Assembly (NCBI GenBank): GCA_035502095.1
Contig: DATJUX010000011.1
Span: 186,001 to 250,000, forward strand
Direction of reading: 5' to 3'
DNA length: 64,000 nt
Origin: JAKANT01 sp035502095
GTDB lineage: Bacteria > Pseudomonadota > Gammaproteobacteria > Burkholderiales > Burkholderiaceae_F
Part shown: positions 35,296 through 43,389 of the stretch, in pieces
Numbering within the stretch: position 1 is the stretch's first letter
Layout of the letters: each line of letters starts with the position of its first letter
Made by a program: the position numbers and the translations under genes
The notes under the pieces: generated by a model
The model's database searches: none
Seen by the model: only the letters and a program-made list of their open reading frames with translations
Told to the model about the DNA's origin: nothing

Positions 35296-36795
35296 CTACC
35301 GGAAGAACAGCGTCGCCAGGCCGAGGAAGATGAACACGCCCATGCTGTCGGTCGTGAAGGTCAGCAGCACCGATGAACCGAGCGCGGGATCGCGCCCGTA
35401 CTGGTGCAGCGTCAACGGGACGAGCATGCCTACCAGCGTGCCCACCACCATGTTCAGCGTCATGGCGATCACCATCGTCAGGCCGATCAGCCAGCCCTTC
35501 GGCGTGCTGGCGTAGATCCACCACGCGACCAACCCCGCGATCCCGCCCCAGACCAGGCCGTTCAGCCCGGCAATCGCGAATTCTTTCAGCATCAGCCCGC
35601 GCGTGTTGCCGCCCGTGACCTGCCCGAGCGCGATCGAGCGGATCATCAGCGTCATGGTCTGGTTGCCTGAATTGCCGGCGATGCCCATGACGATCGTCAT
35701 CAGAGTCGCGAGCGCGACCACCGTCGCGATCGTGTTTTCGAACGCGCCGATGACGCGCGACGCGAAGAACGCCGTTCCCAGATTGACCGCGAGCCACAAC
35801 CAACGGTTCTTGGCGGAATTCCAGACGCTGGCGAACAGGTCCTCGTCGTCGCGCAAGCCGGCTTTCGCGAGCGCGTCCTGCTCGCCCTCCTGGCGGATCA
35901 CGTCGACCACCTCATCGACCGTCAGCCGGCCGATCAGCCTCCCGTTGGCATCGACGACCGGAGCCGAGACGAGGTCGTAGCGCTCGAACGCGTGCGCCGC
36001 TTCACCGACGTCGTCGAGCGCCGACAGCGTGAGGATGTCGGTCTTCATCACCGCGGTGACCTTCAGCTCCGGCTCGTTGAGCAGGAGCTTGTCGAGCGGC
36101 AGCGCGCCTTTCAACACGTCGCTGCGGTCCACAACGAACACCTGGTCGGTGTGATCCGGCAGCGCATGGAAGCCGCGCAGACGACGCAGGGTCTGCTCGA
36201 GGTTGACGTCGTCGCCGATGGTCAGCAGTTCGAAGTCCATCCGTGCCCCGACCGACCCCCCCGGATACGACATCGCCGCACGCAGGTGCGCGCGCTCCTC
36301 GTTGGTCAGGCCCTGCTTGACCTCCTCGACGGCGTCGAGCGGCAGGCTCTCGACGAGTTCGGCGATCTCGTCGGCTTCGAGGGTTTCGACGGCATCGACG
36401 AGTTCGGAGCGATCCATCGACGCGATGAGCGTCTCGCGGACGCCGTCGCCCACTTCGAGCAGGATCTCCCCGTCGCGCTCGGCCCGCACGCACTCCCAGA
36501 CGACGAGCCGATCGTCCCGTGGCAGCGCCTCCAGGATGTAAGCGACGTCGGCCGGGTGCAGCCCCTCGAGGATGACCTTGAGTTCGGCGCGGTGCTGGCG
36601 ATGGACGAGTTTCTCGACCAGCGCCTTCGTCTCTTCGTCCGTCGCCGGCTCGCGGTGGACGAGCGATTCGACCCGCCGCTGCTTCTCGAGCAGCCCCTGC
36701 ACTCGCACCAGCGCGCGCTGCGCCTCTTCGGGATCGCGGGCGACAGGCGTCGACACGCGCACCGCCGGCGGCGGGAGATCGTCACGATCGTTCAT
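35296..36795 (-). CDS. mgtE: Magnesium transporter MgtE
   Basis: Mg2+ channel of 499 residues in the inner membrane. The N-terminal superhelical domain (about 50-160) is followed by paired CBS domains (about 170-300; VMKTDILTLSALDDVGEAAH, SAPVVDANGRLIGRLTVDEV), which sense cytoplasmic Mg2+ and gate the pore. Five membrane helices (about 325-499) carry the pore motif GIAGNSGNQT and end in TFTTDSMGVFIFLGLATLF. The ATG at 36795 was chosen. Seventy-two bases separate it from mtgA on the same strand, so it may be read with the tonB-aroE-mtgA group. No magnesium riboswitch is evident in that short gap. Confidence 0.96.
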   Translation of the reverse strand: MNDRDDLPPPAVRVSTPVARDPEEAQRALVRVQGLLEKQRRVESLVHREPATDEETKALVEKLVHRQHRAELKVILEGLHPADVAYILEALPRDDRLVVWECVRAERDGEILLEVGDGVRETLIASMDRSELVDAVETLEADEIAELVESLPLDAVEEVKQGLTNEERAHLRAAMSYPGGSVGARMDFELLTIGDDVNLEQTLRRLRGFHALPDHTDQVFVVDRSDVLKGALPLDKLLLNEPELKVTAVMKTDILTLSALDDVGEAAHAFERYDLVSAPVVDANGRLIGRLTVDEVVDVIRQEGEQDALAKAGLRDDEDLFASVWNSAKNRWLWLAVNLGTAFFASRVIGAFENTIATVVALATLMTIVMGIAGNSGNQTMTLMIRSIALGQVTGGNTRGLMLKEFAIAGLNGLVWGGIAGLVAWWIYASTPKGWLIGLTMVIAMTLNMVVGTLVGMLVPLTLHQYGRDPALGSSVLLTFTTDSMGVFIFLGLATLFFR

Positions 36796-36867
36796 GGGCG
36801 CGGCGATTGTGGGCGTCGCATCGCGGCAAAACGCGCGCGCGCGCTCGAGAAGATGCGCCGCAGGCTG

Positions 36868-37572
36868 TTACGGCACCTGCGCGACCGGCATGTAATGCAG
36901 GATGTGCTCGGTCCGGCGATCGAGAAACGGCCCGGTGCGCAGGCGACCGTATCGCTTCGGGTTCGGCAGGAAGGCGGCCAAGCGCGCCGCCTGCTCGGCG
37001 TCGATCTGCCCCGCCGAGACGCCGTAGTAGTGGTGCGCGGCAGCCTCGGCACCGAAGAGGCCGTCGCCCCACTCGGCAACGTTCAGGTAAACCTCCAGGA
37101 TGCGTCGCTTGTCCCAGGCGAGTTCGAGCATCGCGGTGATGATCAGCTCTTCGGCCTTGCGCAGATAGCTCTTCTCGGGCGAAAGGAACAGGTTCTTCGC
37201 CAGCTGCTGGGAGATCGTGCTGCCGCCCTTGACGGGGCGGCCGCGTCGCGCGTTTTCCTCGTAGGCCTTCTGCACTGCCTCCCAGTCGACGCCCTCGTGC
37301 TCAGTGAAGTGCGCGTCTTCGGCCGCGATCACGGCGCGCTTGAGGTTGTTGGAGATGCGTTCATAGGGAAGCCACTGCTGGCGCAAGCCCGCCTTCGGGT
37401 CCTTCGCACGCAAGCGTTCGAGTTCGTGCTGCATGAACGCGGTGGGCCCCGGATTCTGGAATCGCCAGTACACGATGTGCGCCAGGAACCAGAGTTGCAA
37501 GCCGACGAACGCCAGCAAGGCAAGCAGGACCGGCCGCCAGGCCAAGCGGAGGATCCGGCGGCGGGCGCTCAT
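36868..37572 (-). CDS. mtgA: Monofunctional peptidoglycan glycosyltransferase
   Basis: Membrane-bound peptidoglycan glycosyltransferase of 234 residues that polymerises lipid II into glycan strands in the periplasm. There is one N-terminal membrane helix (about 13-36), then a family GT51 domain with the catalytic glutamate in AAEDAHFTEHEGVDW (Glu85), GGSTISQQLAKNLFL, RKAEELIITAMLE and YLNVAEWGDGLFGAEAAA. No transpeptidase domain follows, which separates it from class A penicillin-binding proteins. Its ATG overlaps the aroE stop by four bases (ATGA), implying coupling. An upstream extension of the frame lies within aroE and was dropped. Confidence 0.95.
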   Translation of the reverse strand: MSARRRILRLAWRPVLLALLAFVGLQLWFLAHIVYWRFQNPGPTAFMQHELERLRAKDPKAGLRQQWLPYERISNNLKRAVIAAEDAHFTEHEGVDWEAVQKAYEENARRGRPVKGGSTISQQLAKNLFLSPEKSYLRKAEELIITAMLELAWDKRRILEVYLNVAEWGDGLFGAEAAAHHYYGVSAGQIDAEQAARLAAFLPNPKRYGRLRTGPFLDRRTEHILHYMPVAQVP

Positions 37573-38459
37573 CGCGCCGCGGCGGCGGTGTCGGCCCGCT
37601 CGCTTGCGAGCAGGCGGCGCAGTTCCTTGTAGATGGGGCCTGTGTCCGGGCGCACGCCGCGCCAGACGTAGAACGATTCGGCGGCCTGCTCGATCAGCAT
37701 GCCCAGGCCGTCGTCGACGTAGCGCGCGCCGCCACGCCTGGCGAGCTCCATGAAGGGCGTCGCGTGACGCGCATACACGAGGTCGTAGGCGAGCGTGCAA
37801 TCGTCGAACGTTTCCGGATCGATCGGCGGCGCATCCTGGCTTAGGCTGCTCGACGTGCCGTTTATGACGAGGTCGAAATGCTCCGCCGGGACCTCGTCGA
37901 AACGGATCGCCTCGACGCCGAATTCGTCCGCCAGTTCCTGGGCCCGGCCGAAAGTTCGATTCGCAACCGCGATCCACTTCGGACGCGCATCCAGCAGCGA
38001 TCCGATCAACCCCCGTACGCCCCCACCGGCGCCGAGGATCAGGATCGCGGCACCGTCGACCTGGAATTTCAGGCGGCCGCAGATGTCGCGGACGAAGCCG
38101 ATTCCATCGGTGTTGTCGCCGACAATGGTGTCGCCGTCGAACTTCAGCGTGTTGACGGCCGAGGCAAGGCGCGCCCTCGGGGTCAGGTCGTCGGCCAGCT
38201 TGGCCGCGTCGATCTTGAACGGAATGGTGACATTCAGGCCCAGGTATCCCGTGTCACGCAGCGCAAGCGCGAACTCCTCGAACCCGTCGATCGGCGCCTC
38301 GAGACGCTCGTAACTGATCGCCTGCTGGGTCTGGCGCGCGAACAGCTGGTGGATCTCGGGCGACTTCGAATGCGCGACCGGATTACCGACGACGCCGTAG
38401 CGCGCCATCCCCGGGTTCGCAGCCCGGGTCGCGCTTCCGTTGTCCTTGCGCCGTGTCAT
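37569..38459 (-). CDS. aroE: Shikimate dehydrogenase
   Basis: NADP-dependent shikimate dehydrogenase (296 residues), reducing 3-dehydroshikimate in the aromatic amino acid pathway. GNPVAHSKSPEIHQLFA binds shikimate, NVTIPFK carries the catalytic lysine and DNTDGIGF the paired aspartate. GAGGGVRGLIGSLL is the dinucleotide-binding loop, and NGTSSSL and GLGMLIEQAAESF close the active site. The first ATG (38459) was kept because it forms an ATGA overlap with the tonB gene. A second ATG 17 codons later (MARYGVVGNP) gives the more usual length and is a fair alternative. Both flanking genes overlap it by four bases. Confidence 0.95.
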   Translation of the reverse strand: MTRRKDNGSATRAANPGMARYGVVGNPVAHSKSPEIHQLFARQTQQAISYERLEAPIDGFEEFALALRDTGYLGLNVTIPFKIDAAKLADDLTPRARLASAVNTLKFDGDTIVGDNTDGIGFVRDICGRLKFQVDGAAILILGAGGGVRGLIGSLLDARPKWIAVANRTFGRAQELADEFGVEAIRFDEVPAEHFDLVINGTSSSLSQDAPPIDPETFDDCTLAYDLVYARHATPFMELARRGGARYVDDGLGMLIEQAAESFYVWRGVRPDTGPIYKELRRLLASERADTAAAAR

Positions 38460-39343
38460 GGCTTGTCGCTGCTGCCTGCAGTTCCGGGGGCCGAGCGTGT
38501 CGCGAACTGATCGTTGGTGAAGACCCAGGTCCGTGTGATCTCAAGAATATCCGTGTCGCGTGCCACATCGGGAGGAAATGGCGGATAAGGTGCCGCCAGT
38601 TTCACGATACGCCGGGCTGCGCGATCCAGCACGGCCGATCCCGAGGACTGGTTGATGATCGCATCCATGAGCGACCCATCCTTGCGGATCACCACCGTCA
38701 TCTTCAGGTTGCCGTAGATCTTGCCACGCGCCTCCTCGGGATAGTTTTCGTTGCCGATCTTTTCGACCCGCCCGCGCCAATCCTCCACGTAACGCGCAAA
38801 ACGATACTCCGAGGTGCTCGGCATGAAGAAGTGCTTGCGCGGGCGCTTCTGGTAGTCGGAGATGGTCTTGTCGATGATCGCCTGCTCGCGCGCGAGTTCC
38901 CGCCGCGCCTCCTCGACCGAACCCACGTCCGCCTGCATGGGCTTGCTCTCCTTGGCCGCCTGCGTGTCGGCGGTGTCGCCGCGCTTGAGCTGCGCGAGCA
39001 GCTTCTTCTGTTCGTCCTCGAGCTGCTGCACCGTGCGGCGCGCCGTCTCGAGCGTGTCGCCGTCGCGCATCTCGAACGTATTCGGCAGCGGCGACGTGCG
39101 CATGCCCTGGTCGTGCGCGCCGCCTCCGTCGAGGTTCGCCTGCGCGAGCGCCTGCGCGTTGGTCGGCGCGGTCTCGGTGCGGGCGTTGACGAGCACGATC
39201 TCGAGCGGCGGAGCCGCTGCGCGCCAGCGCAGCGCTTCGGGATCGACGAAGCGCACGGCGAGCACGGCCGCGTGCGCGCCCAGCGAGAGGGCAACGGATG
39301 CCATCAGGAACCTGTCGCCGAGAACGCTGCCTGGGCTATGCAC
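38456..39343 (-). CDS. TonB-family energy transducer
   Basis: Periplasm-spanning protein of 295 residues. A short cytoplasmic start and one membrane helix (about 12-32) precede a long, Ala/Glu/Lys-rich, partly coiled-coil region (about 75-170) and a C-terminal TonB domain (about 190-280; YPEEARGKIYGNLKMTVVIRKDG, then DRAARRIVKLAAPYPPFP). TonB proteins carry proton-motive energy from an ExbB-ExbD motor to outer-membrane receptors, but no exbB, exbD or receptor gene is seen here, so the partners lie elsewhere. The middle is not the classic Pro-rich EP/KP repeat. A GTG start (39343) is used. Its stop overlaps the aroE start (ATGA). Confidence 0.85.
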   Translation of the reverse strand: MHSPGSVLGDRFLMASVALSLGAHAAVLAVRFVDPEALRWRAAAPPLEIVLVNARTETAPTNAQALAQANLDGGGAHDQGMRTSPLPNTFEMRDGDTLETARRTVQQLEDEQKKLLAQLKRGDTADTQAAKESKPMQADVGSVEEARRELAREQAIIDKTISDYQKRPRKHFFMPSTSEYRFARYVEDWRGRVEKIGNENYPEEARGKIYGNLKMTVVIRKDGSLMDAIINQSSGSAVLDRAARRIVKLAAPYPPFPPDVARDTDILEITRTWVFTNDQFATRSAPGTAGSSDKP

Positions 39344-39451
39344 GGAACCGCCGCGTCACCAGAAATTCAGTGGCGTGTGAGATCAAACTCCGACTTTCGA
39401 TTGTAGCCAGCGCACCCGCCGGATCGCACGCACAAACCCGGCCGGGTCGCC

Positions 39452-41518
39452 TCAGGAGGCGAGGCCGGACGCTCGATGCGGTTCGTCCGGGGCCGGCGCA
39501 CCAGCCTGCGGTTGCGCCTGCGCCGGCGCGTCGGGCGCGAGATCGACGGTCTGAACCGCCTCCCCATCTTCCTCCTCGTCAAAGTCCGTCTCGGCGACCG
39601 CGCTCCCGGCCAGAACCTGGTGCAGCCGCGCCTCGAGGGTCAGGTCGACCTCATCGGTGCCGAGCACGTCGAGTTCGACCCTCTGTCCACGCGGAAGCGC
39701 CGGCATGCCCGGCAGGCGCGTCACGAACGGCAGGCCGTCCAGGCGCAGCACGTCTTCCTTCAGGACTGTGGCGCCGATGCGCGAGACCCGTTCCTGCCGC
39801 AGCCACCGCAGGCACCAATAACGTTCCATGTTGGTCTGGAACGCGGCATAGGCCGCGTAAGCGACGTCGAATGCCGAAACAACCGCAAACAGATCTGCAT
39901 CGTTGGTGGCGTACGGCGGCGGCGCGCCCGACACCGTCGCGATCAACTGGCGCTGGTTGACCAGGTCCACGTAGCGTCGCAGCGGCGAAGAACTCCACGC
40001 ATAGTGCGCAACCCCGATCCCGTCATGCGGTGCCGGTGTCGTTGCCATCCGCACCTTGCCGGTCACGCGCCCGCCGAGGCGCAGCAACGACTGGGTGCGG
40101 TAGATGGCCGCGCGCTGGTTGTCCGCCAACCACCCACCCCAATGACTGTTGGCGAGGATCATCAGCTCGGCGACGATCAGATCGAGCGGGGCGCCGCGCC
40201 GGCGCGTGCGCACCGTCACATGTGCATCGGGATCGAGATCCTCGCCACGCCGCTCGACATCGATGCTGAAGTCGACGCGGCCGAGCGGCTCGGCCTTGCC
40301 GCGCACACGTTCGCGCTCGGCGAGCAGGGTGTTCGCCAGCCGCCACAGGAAGGCGAGTTCCCTGCCGAATGGAACTCCGGCGGAGGCCAGACTGTCGGCG
40401 GCAATGCGCTCGTGGGTCACCACGTGGTCGAGCTGATCGTGACGCAGGTTGGCCGCGATCCGGATGCGCTCCAGGCGCGTCTCGAAGCTGAGCGCGGTGG
40501 CACTCTCCGGATCCACGTCAACGTAGAGCGATAGGACCGGTATCTCGCGGCCGGCGGTGAGCGAATACGCGGCGATCCAGTCCCCGGGCAGCATCGTCAC
40601 CTTGATTCCAGGCGCATAGACCGTCGACATGCGGCCGCGCGCGACACCATCGAGCGGATGCTCGCGTCCGATCGCGGCCGCCGGGGCGGCGATGTGGATG
40701 CCCACCACGGTGCGACCTGCGCGCGACTGCAACGAGAACGCATCGTCGATTTCGGTGGTCGAGGAATCATCGATGGAGAATGCGGACACGTCCGCCAGCG
40801 GTAGCGATTCGCGCGCTTCCGGCCCCGGCAGGCCGGGCGCGAAGCCGGTGCCACGCGGAAACATCGTTGCGAAGAAGCTGTCGAGGTGCCAGCGCAACGG
40901 GGAAGCGATTGCGCCGCGTTCGAGCAGAAGACGCAAAGGATTCATGTGCAGCGCGCCCGCGGCCTGCTCGAGCGCCTTGAACTCGATGCCGTTGCGATCC
41001 GGGTGCGTGAGCAGGGTGATCGCCTGGCGCACGATCGGTTCCGGCGCTCGACCGGCGATAAGATCGGCAGTCAACGCTTCGGTCCTCTCTTGCAGCAGGC
41101 GCTTGCGTTCGACCGCCGCCAGCGCCGCCTTGAGAATTTCCGGCGCCGCGGGTCGAAACCGGCCGCGTCCCTTGCGGTGGAAGTAGACCGGCGCCGAATG
41201 AAGGCGCAACAGGATCGTGGCCGCTTCCACCGGCGTCGGCGCACGGCCGTAGTACTCGCGCGCTAGATCCTCGAAAGTGAATTCGTCCTGGGGCGCGCAC
41301 TCCCACAGGAAGTCGAGCTCGATCGCCTCGGCCTCGCGCTGCGCGGCGGCGAGGAGTTGTGCAGGCGGCGGCTGCTCGAAGCGGAGCAGGACATTCGTGC
41401 TCTTCACCTTGCTGCGCTTGCCGCTTGCCAGTTCCACCTGGTACGAGGCATCGGTTGCGCTCAGGACTGCGCCCGCCTTGAAAGCGCCATCCTCCTCGAA
41501 CAAAAGGTTCTGCGGCAT
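39452..41518 (-). CDS. RNase II/R-family exoribonuclease
   Basis: RNB-domain 3'-5' exoribonuclease of 688 residues. An N-terminal region (about 1-230), helix-rich and unlike the cold-shock domains of RNase R, precedes the catalytic RNB core (about 230-560). The metal-binding motif reads SIDDSSTTEIDDAF; by alignment with E. coli RNase II (Asp201/207/209/210) the second acidic residue is Glu instead of Asp, a conservative change. The core continues with RMSTVYAPG, ANLRHDQLDH and AHYAWSSSPLRRYVDLVNQR. An S1-like C-terminus ends in a Pro/Ala/Glu-rich tail. An ATG at 41518 was chosen; a TTG eight codons earlier is possible. It is probably single, diverging from nothing nearby. Confidence 0.88.
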   Translation of the reverse strand: MPQNLLFEEDGAFKAGAVLSATDASYQVELASGKRSKVKSTNVLLRFEQPPPAQLLAAAQREAEAIELDFLWECAPQDEFTFEDLAREYYGRAPTPVEAATILLRLHSAPVYFHRKGRGRFRPAAPEILKAALAAVERKRLLQERTEALTADLIAGRAPEPIVRQAITLLTHPDRNGIEFKALEQAAGALHMNPLRLLLERGAIASPLRWHLDSFFATMFPRGTGFAPGLPGPEARESLPLADVSAFSIDDSSTTEIDDAFSLQSRAGRTVVGIHIAAPAAAIGREHPLDGVARGRMSTVYAPGIKVTMLPGDWIAAYSLTAGREIPVLSLYVDVDPESATALSFETRLERIRIAANLRHDQLDHVVTHERIAADSLASAGVPFGRELAFLWRLANTLLAERERVRGKAEPLGRVDFSIDVERRGEDLDPDAHVTVRTRRRGAPLDLIVAELMILANSHWGGWLADNQRAAIYRTQSLLRLGGRVTGKVRMATTPAPHDGIGVAHYAWSSSPLRRYVDLVNQRQLIATVSGAPPPYATNDADLFAVVSAFDVAYAAYAAFQTNMERYWCLRWLRQERVSRIGATVLKEDVLRLDGLPFVTRLPGMPALPRGQRVELDVLGTDEVDLTLEARLHQVLAGSAVAETDFDEEEDGEAVQTVDLAPDAPAQAQPQAGAPAPDEPHRASGLAS

Positions 41519-41576
41519 CGTCAGCAGATAACGCCCCGCCAAACGAAGTCGCTCGCCGGGACAGGACCGGGCCGCA

Positions 41577-42065
41577 TTACGCGACGTCGACCTCGGTGCC
41601 GCCGCTCACGCGCAGCAATGCGTCGGGAGCAATCGGAAACACGCAATGAGGAGTCCCGCCCGCGGCCCATAACTCCGGATAACGGCGCAGCGACGTGTCG
41701 ACGAAAGTCGCCATCGCGCGCGCGTGGCCGACCGGCGCTACGCCGCCGATCGCGAATCCCGAGTGCTCGCGCACGAACTCGGGAGTGGCGCGCTCGATCG
41801 GTTCGCCTAGGAGCGCGGCGATCCGCTCCTCGGCGACCCGCCGGTCGCCGGCGGCAATCACGAGCACTGCGCGTCCTGACCGGGCAGCACGAAACACCAG
41901 CGACTTCGCGATCTGCCCTACTTCGACACCGAGCGCGCCGGCCGCCTGCGCAGACGTGCGCGCAGCGATCGCCAGCTCGATGACACGCGAGTCGAGCCCG
42001 GCGGCGGCCAGGGCTTCCTGGACGCGCTGCGCCGACGCCGGCAGGGGCTTCGCGAGCTCGGTCAT
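41577..42065 (-). CDS. YbaK/EbsC-family aminoacyl-tRNA deacylase
   Basis: A 162-residue protein of the YbaK/ProX trans-editing family, which clears mischarged tRNAs (for example Cys- or Ala-tRNA-Pro). VQEALAAAGLDSRVIEL, GVEVGQIAKSLVF with the conserved lysine, VIAAGDRRVAEERIAAL and IGGVAPVGHA fit the family. The substrate tRNA cannot be assigned by eye. Its ATG (42065) shares one base with the stop of the upstream SDR gene (TGATG), so it is translationally coupled to it. It is the last gene of an mpl-yqiA-SDR-ybaK string on the minus strand. Confidence 0.88.
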   Translation of the reverse strand: MTELAKPLPASAQRVQEALAAAGLDSRVIELAIAARTSAQAAGALGVEVGQIAKSLVFRAARSGRAVLVIAAGDRRVAEERIAALLGEPIERATPEFVREHSGFAIGGVAPVGHARAMATFVDTSLRRYPELWAAGGTPHCVFPIAPDALLRVSGGTEVDVA

Positions 42066-42805
42066 CAGACGACCATGCCTCCGGCGACCTCGATCACGGC
42101 GCCGTTGATGTACGAGGCCTCGTCGGAGGCGAGAAATGCGTACACGTTGGCGACCTCCTCCGGGCGCCCCAGCCTCTTGAGCGGCACCCGGTCGGTCAGC
42201 TTCTGCATCACGTCGTCGGGGATCGTCTGCAGGATCGACGTGCTGATGAAGCCCGGCGCAACGGCATTGCACCGGACTCCTTTCGGGCCGACCTCGCGCG
42301 CCCACGTCTTGACGAAGCCGATCACGCCGAACTTGCTGGCGGCGTAGTTGGTCTGGCCGTAGTTGCCGTAGATGCCTACCACGCTGGACGCATTCAGGAT
42401 CACGCCGCCGCCCTGTTCGATCATCGTGTCGACCACGGCCTTGGCGCAGTTGTAAACGCCCTTGAGGTTGACGTCGATGACGCGGTCGAATTGTTCGTCG
42501 GTCATCTTCTGCAGCCGCGCGTCGAGGGTGATGCCGGCGTTGTTCACGAGAACGTCGACGCGGCCGTAGCGCTCCTTCACCTTCTCGACCATGTGGCCGA
42601 TCTGCGCGCGCTTGGTGACATCGACGGCGAATCCGTCCACGACCTCGCCGTTCAGCTTGAGCTGCCCGACGGCGCTGCGTACCGTCTCTTCCCTCACGTC
42701 GGCCACGGCGACGATCGCCCCTTCGTCGAGGAACTTGCGCGCCGTCGCCAGGCCGATGCCCTGTGCCGCCCCGGTGATGATCGCCACCTTGCCCTTCAGT
42801 CTCAC
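42065..42805 (-). CDS. FabG-like short-chain dehydrogenase/reductase
   Basis: NAD(P)-dependent classical SDR of 246 residues, the size and style of 3-oxoacyl-ACP or acetoacetyl-CoA reductases. The cofactor loop TGAAQGIG (11-18), DVLVNNAGIT, the catalytic Ser in ILNASSVVG, and Tyr/Lys in NYAASKFGVIGF are intact, and the C-terminus INGAVIEVAGGMVV is typical of FabG. The start is a GTG at 42805 with GGGGAG six bases before it; extensions into the upstream esterase gene are not protein-like. It may be a fatty-acid or polyhydroxybutyrate pathway enzyme, but no such neighbours exist here, so no gene symbol is given. Confidence 0.9.
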   Translation of the reverse strand: MRLKGKVAIITGAAQGIGLATARKFLDEGAIVAVADVREETVRSAVGQLKLNGEVVDGFAVDVTKRAQIGHMVEKVKERYGRVDVLVNNAGITLDARLQKMTDEQFDRVIDVNLKGVYNCAKAVVDTMIEQGGGVILNASSVVGIYGNYGQTNYAASKFGVIGFVKTWAREVGPKGVRCNAVAPGFISTSILQTIPDDVMQKLTDRVPLKRLGRPEEVANVYAFLASDEASYINGAVIEVAGGMVV

Positions 42806-42819
42806 TCGTTCTCCCCGCG

Positions 42820-43389
42820 TCAATGAACGCCGCAGAATGCGAGCACCTCGCCCGCATATTGCGCAAAATCGGACAACTCGTGATCGGATCCCTCGATCAC
42901 CCTCATGCGGCAACCGGCGTACCGCTCGACCATGGTGCGCCAGTCGATGACCTGGTCGCCGGTTGCGGCGATCAGAAAATAGCGCTCCGGCCGTGTGAGG
43001 CACGGAACCTCGAGTGCAAGCAGTTCGTCCAGGTATTCGGGCTTCATCTCGATCGACGCGCTCGAATGGAACACGCTTTGCCGCCCGAGGTGCTCCTTCA
43101 GGTCCTGGTATGGCCTGACCGCCGGATTGAGCAACACCGCACGACAGCCAAGGCGTTCGGCCACCCAGGTCGCGTAGTACCCGCCGAGCGACGAACCGAT
43201 CAACGCCAGCCGCCCCGGAGGCTCGAGCTGCGCTGCCGCCAGCGCAATTTCGGCCGCCGAGCGCGGCGACGCAGGCAACTGCGGACAGAGGTAGTCGCCT
43301 TCGAGTCCGCGCGCGCGCATCAGCGCGAGCAGGTGCTGGGCCTTGCGGGAGTTCGGCGAGGACCTGAATCCATGCAGGTACAGGATCAA
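42820..43389 (-). CDS. YqiA-like alpha/beta-hydrolase (esterase)
   Basis: Small alpha/beta-hydrolase of 189 residues close to E. coli YqiA. LILYLHGFRSSPNSRKAQ starts the fold, ALIGSSLGGYYATW holds the nucleophile serine (GSSLG), and the acid and histidine are likely in TGDQVIDW and GSDHELSDF. YqiA-type proteins hydrolyse short acyl esters; the natural substrate is unknown. It starts at a TTG (43389) that overlaps the mpl stop as TTGA, and no ATG would keep the first strand. The downstream SDR gene begins 14 bp after its stop. Length and motif order agree with the family. Confidence 0.85.
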   Translation of the reverse strand: MILYLHGFRSSPNSRKAQHLLALMRARGLEGDYLCPQLPASPRSAAEIALAAAQLEPPGRLALIGSSLGGYYATWVAERLGCRAVLLNPAVRPYQDLKEHLGRQSVFHSSASIEMKPEYLDELLALEVPCLTRPERYFLIAATGDQVIDWRTMVERYAGCRMRVIEGSDHELSDFAQYAGEVLAFCGVH

